Shown here: positions 27,036-33,634 of the stretch, piece after piece
How positions within the stretch are numbered: the stretch's first letter is position 1
Layout of the letters: the number at the start of each line of letters is the position of its first letter
Assembly: GCA_024683455.1 (NCBI GenBank)
Contig: JAIKYE010000063.1
Coordinates: 1-40,516, forward strand
DNA from: Bacteroidaceae bacterium
Lineage (GTDB): Bacteria; Bacteroidota; Bacteroidia; Bacteroidales; Bacteroidaceae
Length of the DNA: 40,516 bases
Direction: 5' to 3'
Made by a program: the position numbers and the translations under genes
The notes under the pieces: generated by a model
Told to the model about the DNA's origin: nothing
Seen by the model: the letters and a program-made list of their open reading frames with translations, nothing else
The model's database searches: none

Positions 27036-27668
27036 ATGGATACATTGGAATCTATTTTTGCAGAGAAACTGCTGAAAGTTAAAGCTATAAAGTTGCAGCC
27101 CAGCGCTCCTTTTACATGGGCTAGCGGTTGGAAGAGTCCTTTCTATTGCGACAACCGCAAGACTCTTTCTTATACCGACCTACGTTCTTTCGTTAAGATT
27201 GAGCTGACACGTACCATCCTCGAGAACTTTCAGGATGTTGACGCCATTGCCGGCGTTGCTACAGGTGCTATTGCCCAGGGTGCTTTGGTAGCCGATGCAT
27301 TGAATCTGCCCTTTGTATATGTTCGTAGCAAACCAAAGGATCACGGACTGGAGAACTTGATTGAGGGTGAGCTGAAACCCGGCATGAAGGTAGTTGTAGT
27401 TGAGGACCTCATCAGTACAGGCGGTAGCAGCCTGAAGGCTGTAGAGGCTATCCGCAACAATGGCTGCGAAGTAGTTGGAATGGTAGCCAGCTATACTTAT
27501 GGGTTCCCCGTTGCAGAGAAGGCGTTTGCCGATGCCAAGGTAAAACTCATCACACTTACCAACTACGAGGCCGTTGTGGCTCAGGCTGTTAAGACAGGCT
27601 ACATCACTGAGGATGAGGTTGAGGTTCTGCACGAGTGGCGTAAGGATCCTGCTCACTGGAACGGATAA
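27036..27668 (+). CDS. pyrE: Orotate phosphoribosyltransferase
   Basis: PyrE joins orotate to PRPP, forming OMP in de novo pyrimidine synthesis. The 210-residue protein has the PRPP-binding loop VVEDLISTGGSS at about 121-132. FTWASGWKSPFYCDNR is near 26-41, and GVATGAIAQGALVA precedes a KPKDHG loop. A good promoter lies upstream. The next gene (SRPBCC) follows after a 36-bp gap filled by a heptamer array. Confidence 0.96.
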   Translation: MDTLESIFAEKLLKVKAIKLQPSAPFTWASGWKSPFYCDNRKTLSYTDLRSFVKIELTRTILENFQDVDAIAGVATGAIAQGALVADALNLPFVYVRSKPKDHGLENLIEGELKPGMKVVVVEDLISTGGSSLKAVEAIRNNGCEVVGMVASYTYGFPVAEKAFADAKVKLITLTNYEAVVAQAVKTGYITEDEVEVLHEWRKDPAHWNG

Positions 27669-27673
27669 AGATC

Positions 27674-27694
27674 AGTTTAGAGTTTAAAGTTTAG
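27674..27694. repeat. Heptamer array between pyrE and the SRPBCC gene
   Basis: Three units (AGTTTAG, AGTTTAA, AGTTTAG) at 27674-27694. This family contains stops on both strands. Confidence 0.8.
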
Positions 27695-27704
27695 AGACTG
27701 GGTT

Positions 27705-28184
27705 ATGGCAGAGTATAAGAGCGACGTTAAGAAGATTCTGGCTCCCGTGGAGCGAGTTTATGGTCGGTTGTCCGACCTGAACAATCTGGCTGTCATTCAG
27801 CAGAATCTGGATAATCCCATGATTCGCGAAAAGATGCTGGAGCAGGCTGGTGATAAAGCTACGCCTGAGCAACTGGACAGTATTCTGGAGAAACTGCGTG
27901 GACTGCAGTTCGATAGCGACAGTGTGTCAGGCTCCTCTCCTGTGGGTAACATCACTTTGCGCATTATCGAGCGAGAGGAGAACAAAACCATTAAGTTTAC
28001 ATTGGAAGGTGCTCCCATTCTGGCAAACATGTGGATTCAGTTGTTGCCTGCCACAGACCAAGAGTGTGCGATGAAGTTGACCGTTAAGGCCGATCTGAAC
28101 TTTTTCATCAAGCAAGTGATTGGCAGCAAGCTACAACAGGGAGTAGATGGTCTGGCACAGATGCTGGCTAGTATTCCTTACTAA
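27705..28184 (+). CDS. SRPBCC-like small protein
   Basis: A 159-residue cytosolic protein. It begins MAEYKSDVKKILAPVERVYGRLSDLNNLAVI, a start typical of SRPBCC (START/Bet v1-like) ligand-binding folds. A helical insert lies at about 36-72 (DNPMIREKMLEQAGDKATPEQLD). Antiparallel strands follow (GNITLRIIEREENKTIKFTLEGAP, then ECAMKLTVKADL), with a long final helix. The ligand and role are unknown. It is placed between pyrE and argH, flanked on both sides by heptamer repeats, and is probably in the same transcript. I base the fold on pattern only. Confidence 0.78.
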   Translation: MAEYKSDVKKILAPVERVYGRLSDLNNLAVIQQNLDNPMIREKMLEQAGDKATPEQLDSILEKLRGLQFDSDSVSGSSPVGNITLRIIEREENKTIKFTLEGAPILANMWIQLLPATDQECAMKLTVKADLNFFIKQVIGSKLQQGVDGLAQMLASIPY

Positions 28185-28271
28185 AGTTGAGAGTTTAGAG
28201 TTTAGAGTCAGTTTAATTAGTTGAGAGTTGAAAGTGAGCAATGCTCAATGTTCAATGCTCAATGTTCAATG
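28185..28271. repeat. Three heptamer families in the gap before argH
   Basis: AGTTGAG then AGTTTAG twice (28185-28205), TTGAGAG/TTGAAAG (28221-28234), and ATGCTCA/ATGTTCA alternating four times (28241-28268). The last family is open on the plus strand, which creates a false N-terminal extension of argH. Confidence 0.85.
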
Positions 28272-28278
28272 TAAAAAT

Positions 28279-29622
28279 ATGGCAAAGCTTTGGGATAAAG
28301 GATTTGAGATTCAAGACAAGATAGAAAAGTTCACCATTGGCCGCGACCGCGAGATGGACCTCTATCTGGCAGAGGCTGACGTATTAGGCTCTATGGCCCA
28401 CATCACCATGTTGGAAAGCATCGGGCTGTTGCAGTCTGAAGAGCTAAAGCAGTTGTTAGCCGAGCTACGGAATATTCACGTTCAAATCAAAAAAGGCGAG
28501 TTCGTGATTGAGGAAGGTATAGAAGACGTTCACTCACAGGTAGAGTTGATGCTAACACGCAAGTTGGGCGATATCGGCAAGAAGATTCATTCGGGTCGTA
28601 GTCGCAACGACCAAGTATTAGTAGATTTGAAACTCTTCATTCGTCGTCAGCTGAAGGATATCGCCTCTGATGTCATGGAACTCTTCAAGGAGTTGCAATC
28701 ACAAAGCGAGCGTTATAAGAATGTACTCATGCCAGGCTATACGCATCTTCAGGTGGCAATGCCTAGCAGTTTTGGCCTTTGGTTTGGCGCTTATGCAGAA
28801 AGTCTGGTGGACGATATGATGTTCCTACAGGCTGCTTTCCGCATGACCAACCGCAACCCACTTGGCTCTGCCGCTGGATATGGCAGCAGCTTCCCCCTGA
28901 ATCGTACCATGACCACGGAATTGCTTGGCTTCGATTCCATGAACTACAATGTGGTATATGCTCAGATGGGACGCGGCAAGACAGAGCGTAACGTAGCCTT
29001 CGCCCTTGCCAGCATAGCAGGTACTGTCAGCAAGTTGGCTTTTGATGCCTGTATGTTCAGCAGCCAGAACTTTGCTTTTGTAAAGTTGCCGAACGATTGC
29101 ACCACTGGGTCTAGCATCATGCCCCACAAGAAGAACCCTGATGTCTTTGAACTTACACGTGCCAAGTGCAACAAACTGCAAGGCCTACCCCAGCAGATAA
29201 CACTCATTATGAACAATCTGCCTAGCGGCTACTTCCGCGACCTGCAGATCATAAAAGAAGTATTCCTCCCTGCTTTCCAGGAACTGCGTGACTGCCTACA
29301 GATGACCACCTACATTATCAATAAGATAAAGGTGAACGAAGATATCCTATCGGATTCTCGTTACGACCTCATCTTCTCCGTCGAGGAAGTGAACCGTCTG
29401 GTAACAGAAGGGATACCCTTCCGTGATGCATACAAGAAGGTTGGTCTTGACATAGAAGCCGGCAAGTTCACTCCTTGCAAAGAAGTACATCATACCCACG
29501 AGGGTTCTATCGGGAATCTCTGCACAGAACAGATAGCGACCTTGATGGATAATGTATGGAATGGATTCAACTTTGAGAAGATGGAACGTGCGGAAGCCTC
29601 ATTATTAGACGTTAAACCATAG
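28279..29622 (+). CDS. argH: Argininosuccinate lyase
   Basis: ArgH splits argininosuccinate to arginine and fumarate, the last step of arginine synthesis. With ATG 28279 it has 447 residues. The fumarase-superfamily signature GSSIMPHKKNPD is at 277-288, containing the catalytic serine loop. SGRSRNDQV is at 105-113 and the TH pair at 155-156. An upstream in-frame start at 28228 would translate the heptamer array (SNAQCSMLNVQC) and is rejected. The following lipoprotein gene starts 5 bp after the stop. Confidence 0.96.
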   Translation: MAKLWDKGFEIQDKIEKFTIGRDREMDLYLAEADVLGSMAHITMLESIGLLQSEELKQLLAELRNIHVQIKKGEFVIEEGIEDVHSQVELMLTRKLGDIGKKIHSGRSRNDQVLVDLKLFIRRQLKDIASDVMELFKELQSQSERYKNVLMPGYTHLQVAMPSSFGLWFGAYAESLVDDMMFLQAAFRMTNRNPLGSAAGYGSSFPLNRTMTTELLGFDSMNYNVVYAQMGRGKTERNVAFALASIAGTVSKLAFDACMFSSQNFAFVKLPNDCTTGSSIMPHKKNPDVFELTRAKCNKLQGLPQQITLIMNNLPSGYFRDLQIIKEVFLPAFQELRDCLQMTTYIINKIKVNEDILSDSRYDLIFSVEEVNRLVTEGIPFRDAYKKVGLDIEAGKFTPCKEVHHTHEGSIGNLCTEQIATLMDNVWNGFNFEKMERAEASLLDVKP

Positions 29623-29627
29623 TGAAG

Positions 29628-30176
29628 ATGGTAAAACGATTATTATTTGCCTGCTGTCTGTTGTTCGCTATAAGTTGTCAGGATGCCGACTATACTTATT
29701 GCAACCTACGTGCCAAGTTTATATTCGAGAACACGCTTCAGGCTCCTGCGCTCGATATAGCCTGCAAAAATTGGGGGGAATTTTGCACTATTACCACCAA
29801 AAACGGCAAACAGTTCATTTTTCAAGGTTCATCCAAAGAACCATCCATTATTAATATGGATGCCATTGTTGGCTATACAGGGTTTCGTCTAGGCGGATTG
29901 AGCACCGGACTCATTGTAGGACTGCCTAGCATTCCTGAGATAGGTAAGACTGAAAGTCAAGTTGTTTGCTTTGACCTTGCCTGTTCCAACTGTTGGGAGA
30001 ACTACAACATCACCAAGCCGCTTACTGTTAAAAACGGATTTGCAACATGCGAAAAAGGTTGTAAACGCACATACGACCTGAATAACACAGGTTTTGTCTC
30101 TAACGGAGAAGCTGGCAGAGCACTCTATCGTTATAGGGTCAGTTACATCAATAATACACTCGTTGTAAGTAACTGA
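29628..30176 (+). CDS. Cys-rich lipoprotein with Rieske-like or zinc-ribbon-like C-terminus
   Basis: A 182-residue lipoprotein. The signal MVKRLLFACCLLFAISC has the lipid-attachment cysteine at C17. The C-terminal half contains C114, a pair C119-x2-C122 in DLACSNCWEN, and C141-x3-C145 in ATCEKGCKRTYDLNNTG. It ends ALYRYRVSYINNTLVV. The order and the 'C..C..YDL..G...R.L..Y' pattern resemble the Rieske fold, but the usual histidines are replaced by cysteines. It could be a structural zinc site or a degenerate Fe-S domain; I cannot decide. It starts 5 bp after argH, so it is probably co-transcribed. ATG 29628 is preferred over GTG 29622. Confidence 0.75.
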   Translation: MVKRLLFACCLLFAISCQDADYTYCNLRAKFIFENTLQAPALDIACKNWGEFCTITTKNGKQFIFQGSSKEPSIINMDAIVGYTGFRLGGLSTGLIVGLPSIPEIGKTESQVVCFDLACSNCWENYNITKPLTVKNGFATCEKGCKRTYDLNNTGFVSNGEAGRALYRYRVSYINNTLVVSN

Positions 30177-30210
30177 TAAAGGACATTTTCTGAGCTTTTT
30201 CTGATTTTTT

Positions 30211-30238
30211 TTCACTTTTCACTTTTCACTTTTCACTT
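30211..30238. repeat. Heptamer array in front of tRNA-Leu
   Basis: Four units of TTCACTT at 30211-30238, ending 7 bp before the tRNA-Leu -7 element. Confidence 0.85.
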
Positions 30239-30245
30239 TTTACAC

Positions 30246-30253
30246 TATCTTTG
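30246..30253 (+). promoter_or_regulatory. -7 element for tRNA-Leu
   Basis: TATCTTTG matches TAnnTTTG, 15 bp before the tRNA 5' end. The -33 region falls inside the TTCACTT array. Confidence 0.6.
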
Positions 30254-30268
30254 CACTCGCTTAAGGCT

Positions 30269-30353
30269 GCCCAGATGGTGGAATTGGTAGACACGAGGGA
30301 CTTAAAATCCCTTGACCATTGCGGTCGTACGGGTTCGAGTCCCGTTCCGGGCA
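30269..30353 (+). tRNA. tRNA-Leu (anticodon TAA)
   Basis: An 85-nt class II tRNA. Acceptor stem GCCCAGA pairs with TCCGGGC (one A-C mismatch). The anticodon loop CTTAAAA gives TAA. A long variable arm and T-arm CGGGTTCGAGTCCCG are intact. No full CCA is encoded; the sequence continues CCCC after the discriminator A. Confidence 0.95.
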
Positions 30354-30363
30354 CCCCATAAAT

Positions 30364-30398
30364 TCCCTCAAGGCTATGCGCCAAGAGGGATTTTTTGT
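30364..30398 (+). terminator. Rho-independent terminator after tRNA-Leu
   Basis: TCCCTC-AA-GGC pairs with GCC-AA-GAGGGA around a TATGC loop (30364-30390) and is followed by a run of T from 30391. Confidence 0.8.
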
Positions 30399-30462
30399 TT
30401 TCATTAGGGATACTCCTAACCCATTTTCTGCATTTTCCTTCTTATATACTTTGGGCAGGTCT

Positions 30463-30470
30463 TATCTTTG
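30463..30470 (+). promoter_or_regulatory. -7 element for the Tyr-rich lipoprotein gene
   Basis: TATCTTTG matches TAnnTTTG and lies 30 bp before ATG 30501, downstream of the tRNA-Leu terminator. No clear -33 element. Confidence 0.5.
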
Positions 30471-30500
30471 CAGCAGATAAACATTTAAAAACTTACAGAT

Positions 30501-31118
30501 ATGAAACGCATACATTACTTACTCATTGTTCTCAGCATCATTGCAGGTGCAAGCATGTTTGCATCTTGCCAGTATATCGAAGACGGAAAGCAGGCGATGG
30601 CTCTTTCTGGCGAATGGAGAGGAGACTTTGGCATGTACTACGACTATGTAGATGCATACGGTCATCAACATACATACAATAGCTACGACACGTATATCAC
30701 CTTCATTCCTGCCTATGAGCACGCTCATTACGGCACGGGGAAACAGGTAGATTACTACGAATATGGCCCCTACGAGTATCAGTACTACAGATTCAGTTGG
30801 AGTATTGATGGTAGCGTAATCTATCTAACATACGATTATGATCACGACCTGGATACTCGCATTAGCGACTATCACATGACTAATGATTATCTAAAAGGCA
30901 CTTTCGCTTATTCTGGCACAAACTTCCGTCTGTACAAGATAGCCGACTACTACGACTGGACCCCTTATGTAAACTCTTATGGCTTCAGCACTCGCAACAA
31001 TACGGGTTACCATTCTGCTCTTGACACACGAGCTGATGGAGAAATCGCAGCAGATAGCATTGCCGTAGAAGGAAAAGTAATTGCTCGCGGTCGCAGAACA
31101 ACTCCGCTAAAGCAATAG
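30501..31118 (+). CDS. Tyr-rich lipoprotein of unknown function
   Basis: A 205-residue lipoprotein with signal MKRIHYLLIVLSIIAGASMF and lipobox ASC (C23). The mature protein is strikingly rich in Tyr and Asp. It begins ALSGEWRGDFGMYYDYVD, and the GEWRG start suggests a lipocalin-like or small beta-barrel sensing fold. Further segments are YYEYGPYEYQYYRFSWSIDG and IYLTYDYDHDLDT. The final third is polar and probably disordered. It stands alone between tRNA-Leu and the convergent pyrH, with its own promoter and a shared terminator. I do not recognise a named family. Confidence 0.75.
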   Translation: MKRIHYLLIVLSIIAGASMFASCQYIEDGKQAMALSGEWRGDFGMYYDYVDAYGHQHTYNSYDTYITFIPAYEHAHYGTGKQVDYYEYGPYEYQYYRFSWSIDGSVIYLTYDYDHDLDTRISDYHMTNDYLKGTFAYSGTNFRLYKIADYYDWTPYVNSYGFSTRNNTGYHSALDTRADGEIAADSIAVEGKVIARGRRTTPLKQ

Positions 31119-31135
31119 GCCAATAGGTAACAAAA

Positions 31136-31170
31136 AGAAAAACTCCCGCGCAACAACGTGGGAGTTTTTC
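31136..31170. terminator. Bidirectional terminator between the lipoprotein and pyrH
   Basis: AACTCCCGCG (31141-31150) pairs with CGTGGGAGTT (31157-31166) around CAACAA, with one G-T pair. A-runs on the left and T-runs on the right allow action on both strands, fitting the convergent genes. Confidence 0.85.
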
Positions 31171-31189
31171 TTGCTATATCCTCGACAAA

Positions 31190-31900
31190 TTAGTTATGAA
31201 CTAAAGTTCCTATTTCCTCACCATCCAGTACCTTCTTCAGGTTGCCCACGATATCCATATTGAAGACGTAGATGGGCAAGTTATTCTGCATACACATAGC
31301 GGTAGCAGTAATGTCCATTACCTTAAGACCACGAGCGATAACATCCGAGTAAGTGATGTCGTGGAACTTGGTAGCTGTGGGATCCTTCTCTGGGTCGGCA
31401 GTATAGATGCCGTCAACACGGGTTCCCTTAAGCATTACATCTGCCTCTATTTCTATACCACGTAAGGAAGAACCTGTGTCAGTAGTGAAATAAGGACTTC
31501 CTGTTCCTGCACTCATAATCACCACCTCGCCACTCTCCATAGCCTCTATAGCCTTCCACTTGTTGTAGAATTCGCCTATGGGCTCCATACGAATGGCTGT
31601 GAGCACGCGGTTCTTCTGACCTATTGCACCAAGAGCGCTGCTCAGTGCCAGTGAGTTGATGACAGTTGCGCACATACCCATCTGGTCGCCCTTTACACGA
31701 TCGAATCCTTTGCCTGCACCCGTAAGGCCACGGAAGATGTTTCCACCACCTATTACAATACCTATCTGCACGCCCATCTCTGCAGCATCCTTTATCTGCT
31801 GAGCATACTCGTTCAGACGTTTTACGTCTATACCGTAACCTTGTTCGCCCATCAGACTTTCGCCTGAAAGCTTCAGTAGAATTCTTTTAAATCTTGCCAT
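31190..31900 (-). CDS. pyrH: Uridylate kinase
   Basis: PyrH, a hexameric amino-acid-kinase-family enzyme, phosphorylates UMP to UDP. The 236-residue length is standard. KLSGESLMG (about 9-17), GGGNIFRGLTGAGKGFDRVKGD and then MSAGTGSPYFTTDT with DPEKDPTATKF are classical. It is the last gene of the yraN-birA-pyrH group, 5 bp after birA, and converges on the Tyr-rich lipoprotein with a shared terminator. Confidence 0.97.
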   Translation of the reverse strand: MARFKRILLKLSGESLMGEQGYGIDVKRLNEYAQQIKDAAEMGVQIGIVIGGGNIFRGLTGAGKGFDRVKGDQMGMCATVINSLALSSALGAIGQKNRVLTAIRMEPIGEFYNKWKAIEAMESGEVVIMSAGTGSPYFTTDTGSSLRGIEIEADVMLKGTRVDGIYTADPEKDPTATKFHDITYSDVIARGLKVMDITATAMCMQNNLPIYVFNMDIVGNLKKVLDGEEIGTLVHN

Positions 31901-31905
31901 ATTTT

Positions 31906-32631
31906 TTATATTATAAATTGAACTTCCTTAAAAGCATAGCGCCTTAGTTTCTTATTTTCGTCCTCTAAGACAAGGTGGCCCGAGGGTTCTACATCAATGA
32001 TACGAGCCATAAAAGTGCCATTGGCATCTGAATAGGTATGAAATTCTCCCTTTCTATACAAATGCTGCATATAGAGATCGTGAAGTTCTGCATACTGTCC
32101 ATTCTCCATCATTCCATAATAATAGGTAAACTGTCGCATAATACAGTCCAGCACCTGTTGGCGATTTTCTTCTCTTCCAGTAATCTGAACCAGAGAAATG
32201 GGGTTAGGCGCATCGCTGAGAAAGAGGGCTTGATTGACATTCACGCCAATGCCAATAACAGAGCGGCGGACAAATTTCCCCTGTAAATCATTTTCAATGA
32301 GCATACCCACGATTTTCTTGTCCTTATGATAGATGTCGTTGGGCCATTTTATTAGGAAATCTTCTGCATAGCTGCTGAGTGCACTACAAATGGACAACGC
32401 TGTGACTTCCGATAGTGCAAACATCTGATTTGCCTGTAGCTGGTGCGGGTAGGCAATGATGCTGAAGAGGAGGTTTTTGCTACATTCCGACTCCCATTTA
32501 TTGGTACCCGCTCCACGACCAGCCTCTTGGAATTCGGCTGTCACTAGCGTAAGTTCCTTGCTTTCATCGGAAGGCAACGTCTTCGCATATTGGTTGGTAG
32601 AATCCGTTATTTCTAAAGATATCCTCTTCAT
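31906..32631 (-). CDS. birA: Biotin-[acetyl-CoA-carboxylase] ligase
   Basis: BirA attaches biotin to the carboxyl carrier protein. The 241-residue protein has the ATP/biotin loop QEAGRGAGTNKWES (about 36-49) and the catalytic-lysine region KWPNDIYHKDKKIVGMLIE. GIGVNVNQ is also typical, and a small C-terminal SH3-like domain ends the protein. It lacks the N-terminal DNA-binding domain of E. coli BirA, so it is a class I ligase without repressor function. Start is ATG 32631; a TTG at 32637 falls in a heptamer array and is rejected. pyrH follows after 5 bp. Confidence 0.94.
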   Translation of the reverse strand: MKRISLEITDSTNQYAKTLPSDESKELTLVTAEFQEAGRGAGTNKWESECSKNLLFSIIAYPHQLQANQMFALSEVTALSICSALSSYAEDFLIKWPNDIYHKDKKIVGMLIENDLQGKFVRRSVIGIGVNVNQALFLSDAPNPISLVQITGREENRQQVLDCIMRQFTYYYGMMENGQYAELHDLYMQHLYRKGEFHTYSDANGTFMARIIDVEPSGHLVLEDENKKLRRYAFKEVQFII

Positions 32632-32632
32632 A

Positions 32633-32653
32633 ATCAATGTTCAATGCTCAATT
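32633..32653. repeat. Heptamer array between yraN and birA
   Basis: Three units (ATCAATG, TTCAATG, CTCAATT) at 32633-32653; the last unit overlaps the yraN stop codon. Confidence 0.75.
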
Positions 32654-33017
32654 ACCTGTACCAAACAGGTGAGCGGAAAGCATCCTCTATATGGTTGACA
32701 ACATCTCCTGTACTGAGGACGGAAATAATATCAAACCGGACAGGGAGATCTATACGGTTGAAACGGATGTAAGCATCAGCAGCCAAAACGATATTTCTGA
32801 TTTTGCTTGGTGTAACAGCTTCCTCGGGGTTCCCGTATTTATTGCTTTTACGCGTCTTTACTTCTACCACTACCAGTGTTCCGTCTATCTCGGCAACAAT
32901 ATCCAACTCTTTACGACCGCTTTTCCAGTTACGGTCCAGGATAGTGTAACCTTCTCTGATAAGGTAGTTGGCAGCCTTGTCCTCCCCCTCTATACCAAAA
33001 TCGTTATGCGCAGCCAC
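32652..33017 (-). CDS. YraN/UPF0102 family endonuclease-like protein
   Basis: A 121-residue protein of the YraN/UPF0102 family, a PD-(D/E)xK nuclease-like fold. HNDFGIEGEDKAANYLIREG (4-23) is followed by the core ELDIV (37-41) and VVEVKTRKS (50-58), which supply the acidic and lysine residues. I choose GTG 33017, giving MAAHNDFG, the usual family start. A frame from ATG 33068 would begin upstream of the -7 element at 33039-33046 and overlap the tadA promoter. The biological role is uncertain. First gene of yraN-birA-pyrH. Confidence 0.85.
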   Translation of the reverse strand: MAAHNDFGIEGEDKAANYLIREGYTILDRNWKSGRKELDIVAEIDGTLVVVEVKTRKSNKYGNPEEAVTPSKIRNIVLAADAYIRFNRIDLPVRFDIISVLSTGDVVNHIEDAFRSPVWYR

Positions 33018-33035
33018 TTTAATCCACTTTTTGAA

Positions 33036-33065
33036 TTGCAAATGTAGAAAAAAAATGTAATTTTG
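33036..33065 (+). promoter_or_regulatory. Promoter of tadA
   Basis: TTG (33036-33038) and TAATTTTG (33058-33065) are 19 bp apart. ATG 33091 is 25 bp downstream. ATG 33067 would be inside or before the expected transcript start. Confidence 0.6.
33039..33046 (-). promoter_or_regulatory. -7 element of yraN-birA-pyrH
   Basis: On the minus strand TACATTTG matches TAnnTTTG, 22 bp before GTG 33017. It lies between the -33 and -7 elements of the divergent tadA promoter. Confidence 0.5.
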
Positions 33066-33090
33066 CATGCAAAAGCAAAGGAAAATCTTT

Positions 33091-33525
33091 ATGGCCGACG
33101 ATAATTTCTACATGAAACAAGCGCTTCTGGAAGCTAAATGCGCTTTCGAGGAAGACGAGATACCGGTAGGAGCCGTCATCGTTTGCGGGGACCGCATCAT
33201 AGCACGCGCCCATAACTTAACAGAACGGCTCTCCGACGTGACAGCTCATGCTGAGATGCAAGCCATCACTGCCGCTTCCGAATATCTGGGAGGTAAGTAT
33301 CTGACAGACTGCACACTATACGTAACCATTGAACCTTGCGTCATGTGTGCCGGAGCATTAGGCTGGTCACAAATAGGAAAGGTGGTTTATGGTGCAGACG
33401 ACGAGAAGCGAGGCTTCCGTAATTTTGCCCCAAAAGCCCTCCATCCCAAAACCCAACTTGTCTCAGGTGTAATGGAAGAAGAATGTGCAGCATTGATGAA
33501 AGAATTCTTCCAAAGGAAGAGGTAG
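33091..33525 (+). CDS. tadA: tRNA-specific adenosine deaminase
   Basis: TadA converts the wobble adenosine of tRNA-Arg(ACG) to inosine. With ATG 33091 the protein has 144 residues. The zinc and catalytic site is H53-A-E55 (TAHAEMQAI) with C83 and C86 (EPCVMCAGAL). IPVGAVIV at 24-31 is typical. A start at 33067 would add eight residues but abuts the -7 element, so I use the inner ATG. It is divergent from yraN, and the two promoters interleave. The cytidine-deaminase family is broad, but the length and HAEM motif favour TadA. Confidence 0.92.
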   Translation: MADDNFYMKQALLEAKCAFEEDEIPVGAVIVCGDRIIARAHNLTERLSDVTAHAEMQAITAASEYLGGKYLTDCTLYVTIEPCVMCAGALGWSQIGKVVYGADDEKRGFRNFAPKALHPKTQLVSGVMEEECAALMKEFFQRKR

Positions 33526-33562
33526 ATGAATCATCAGCTACCTATAAATAATGTAAAAACGC

Positions 33563-33592
33563 TTGATGTTACACAGAAAATGTCTAACTTTG
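33563..33592 (+). promoter_or_regulatory. Promoter of the pepD-ilvA-ridA-GH97 cluster
   Basis: TTG (33563-33565) and TAACTTTG (33585-33592) are 19 bp apart. The pepD ATG is 42 bp downstream. Confidence 0.7.
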
Positions 33593-33634
33593 TGCACTTT
33601 AACATTAAAACAATAACAAATAAAACATACAACT

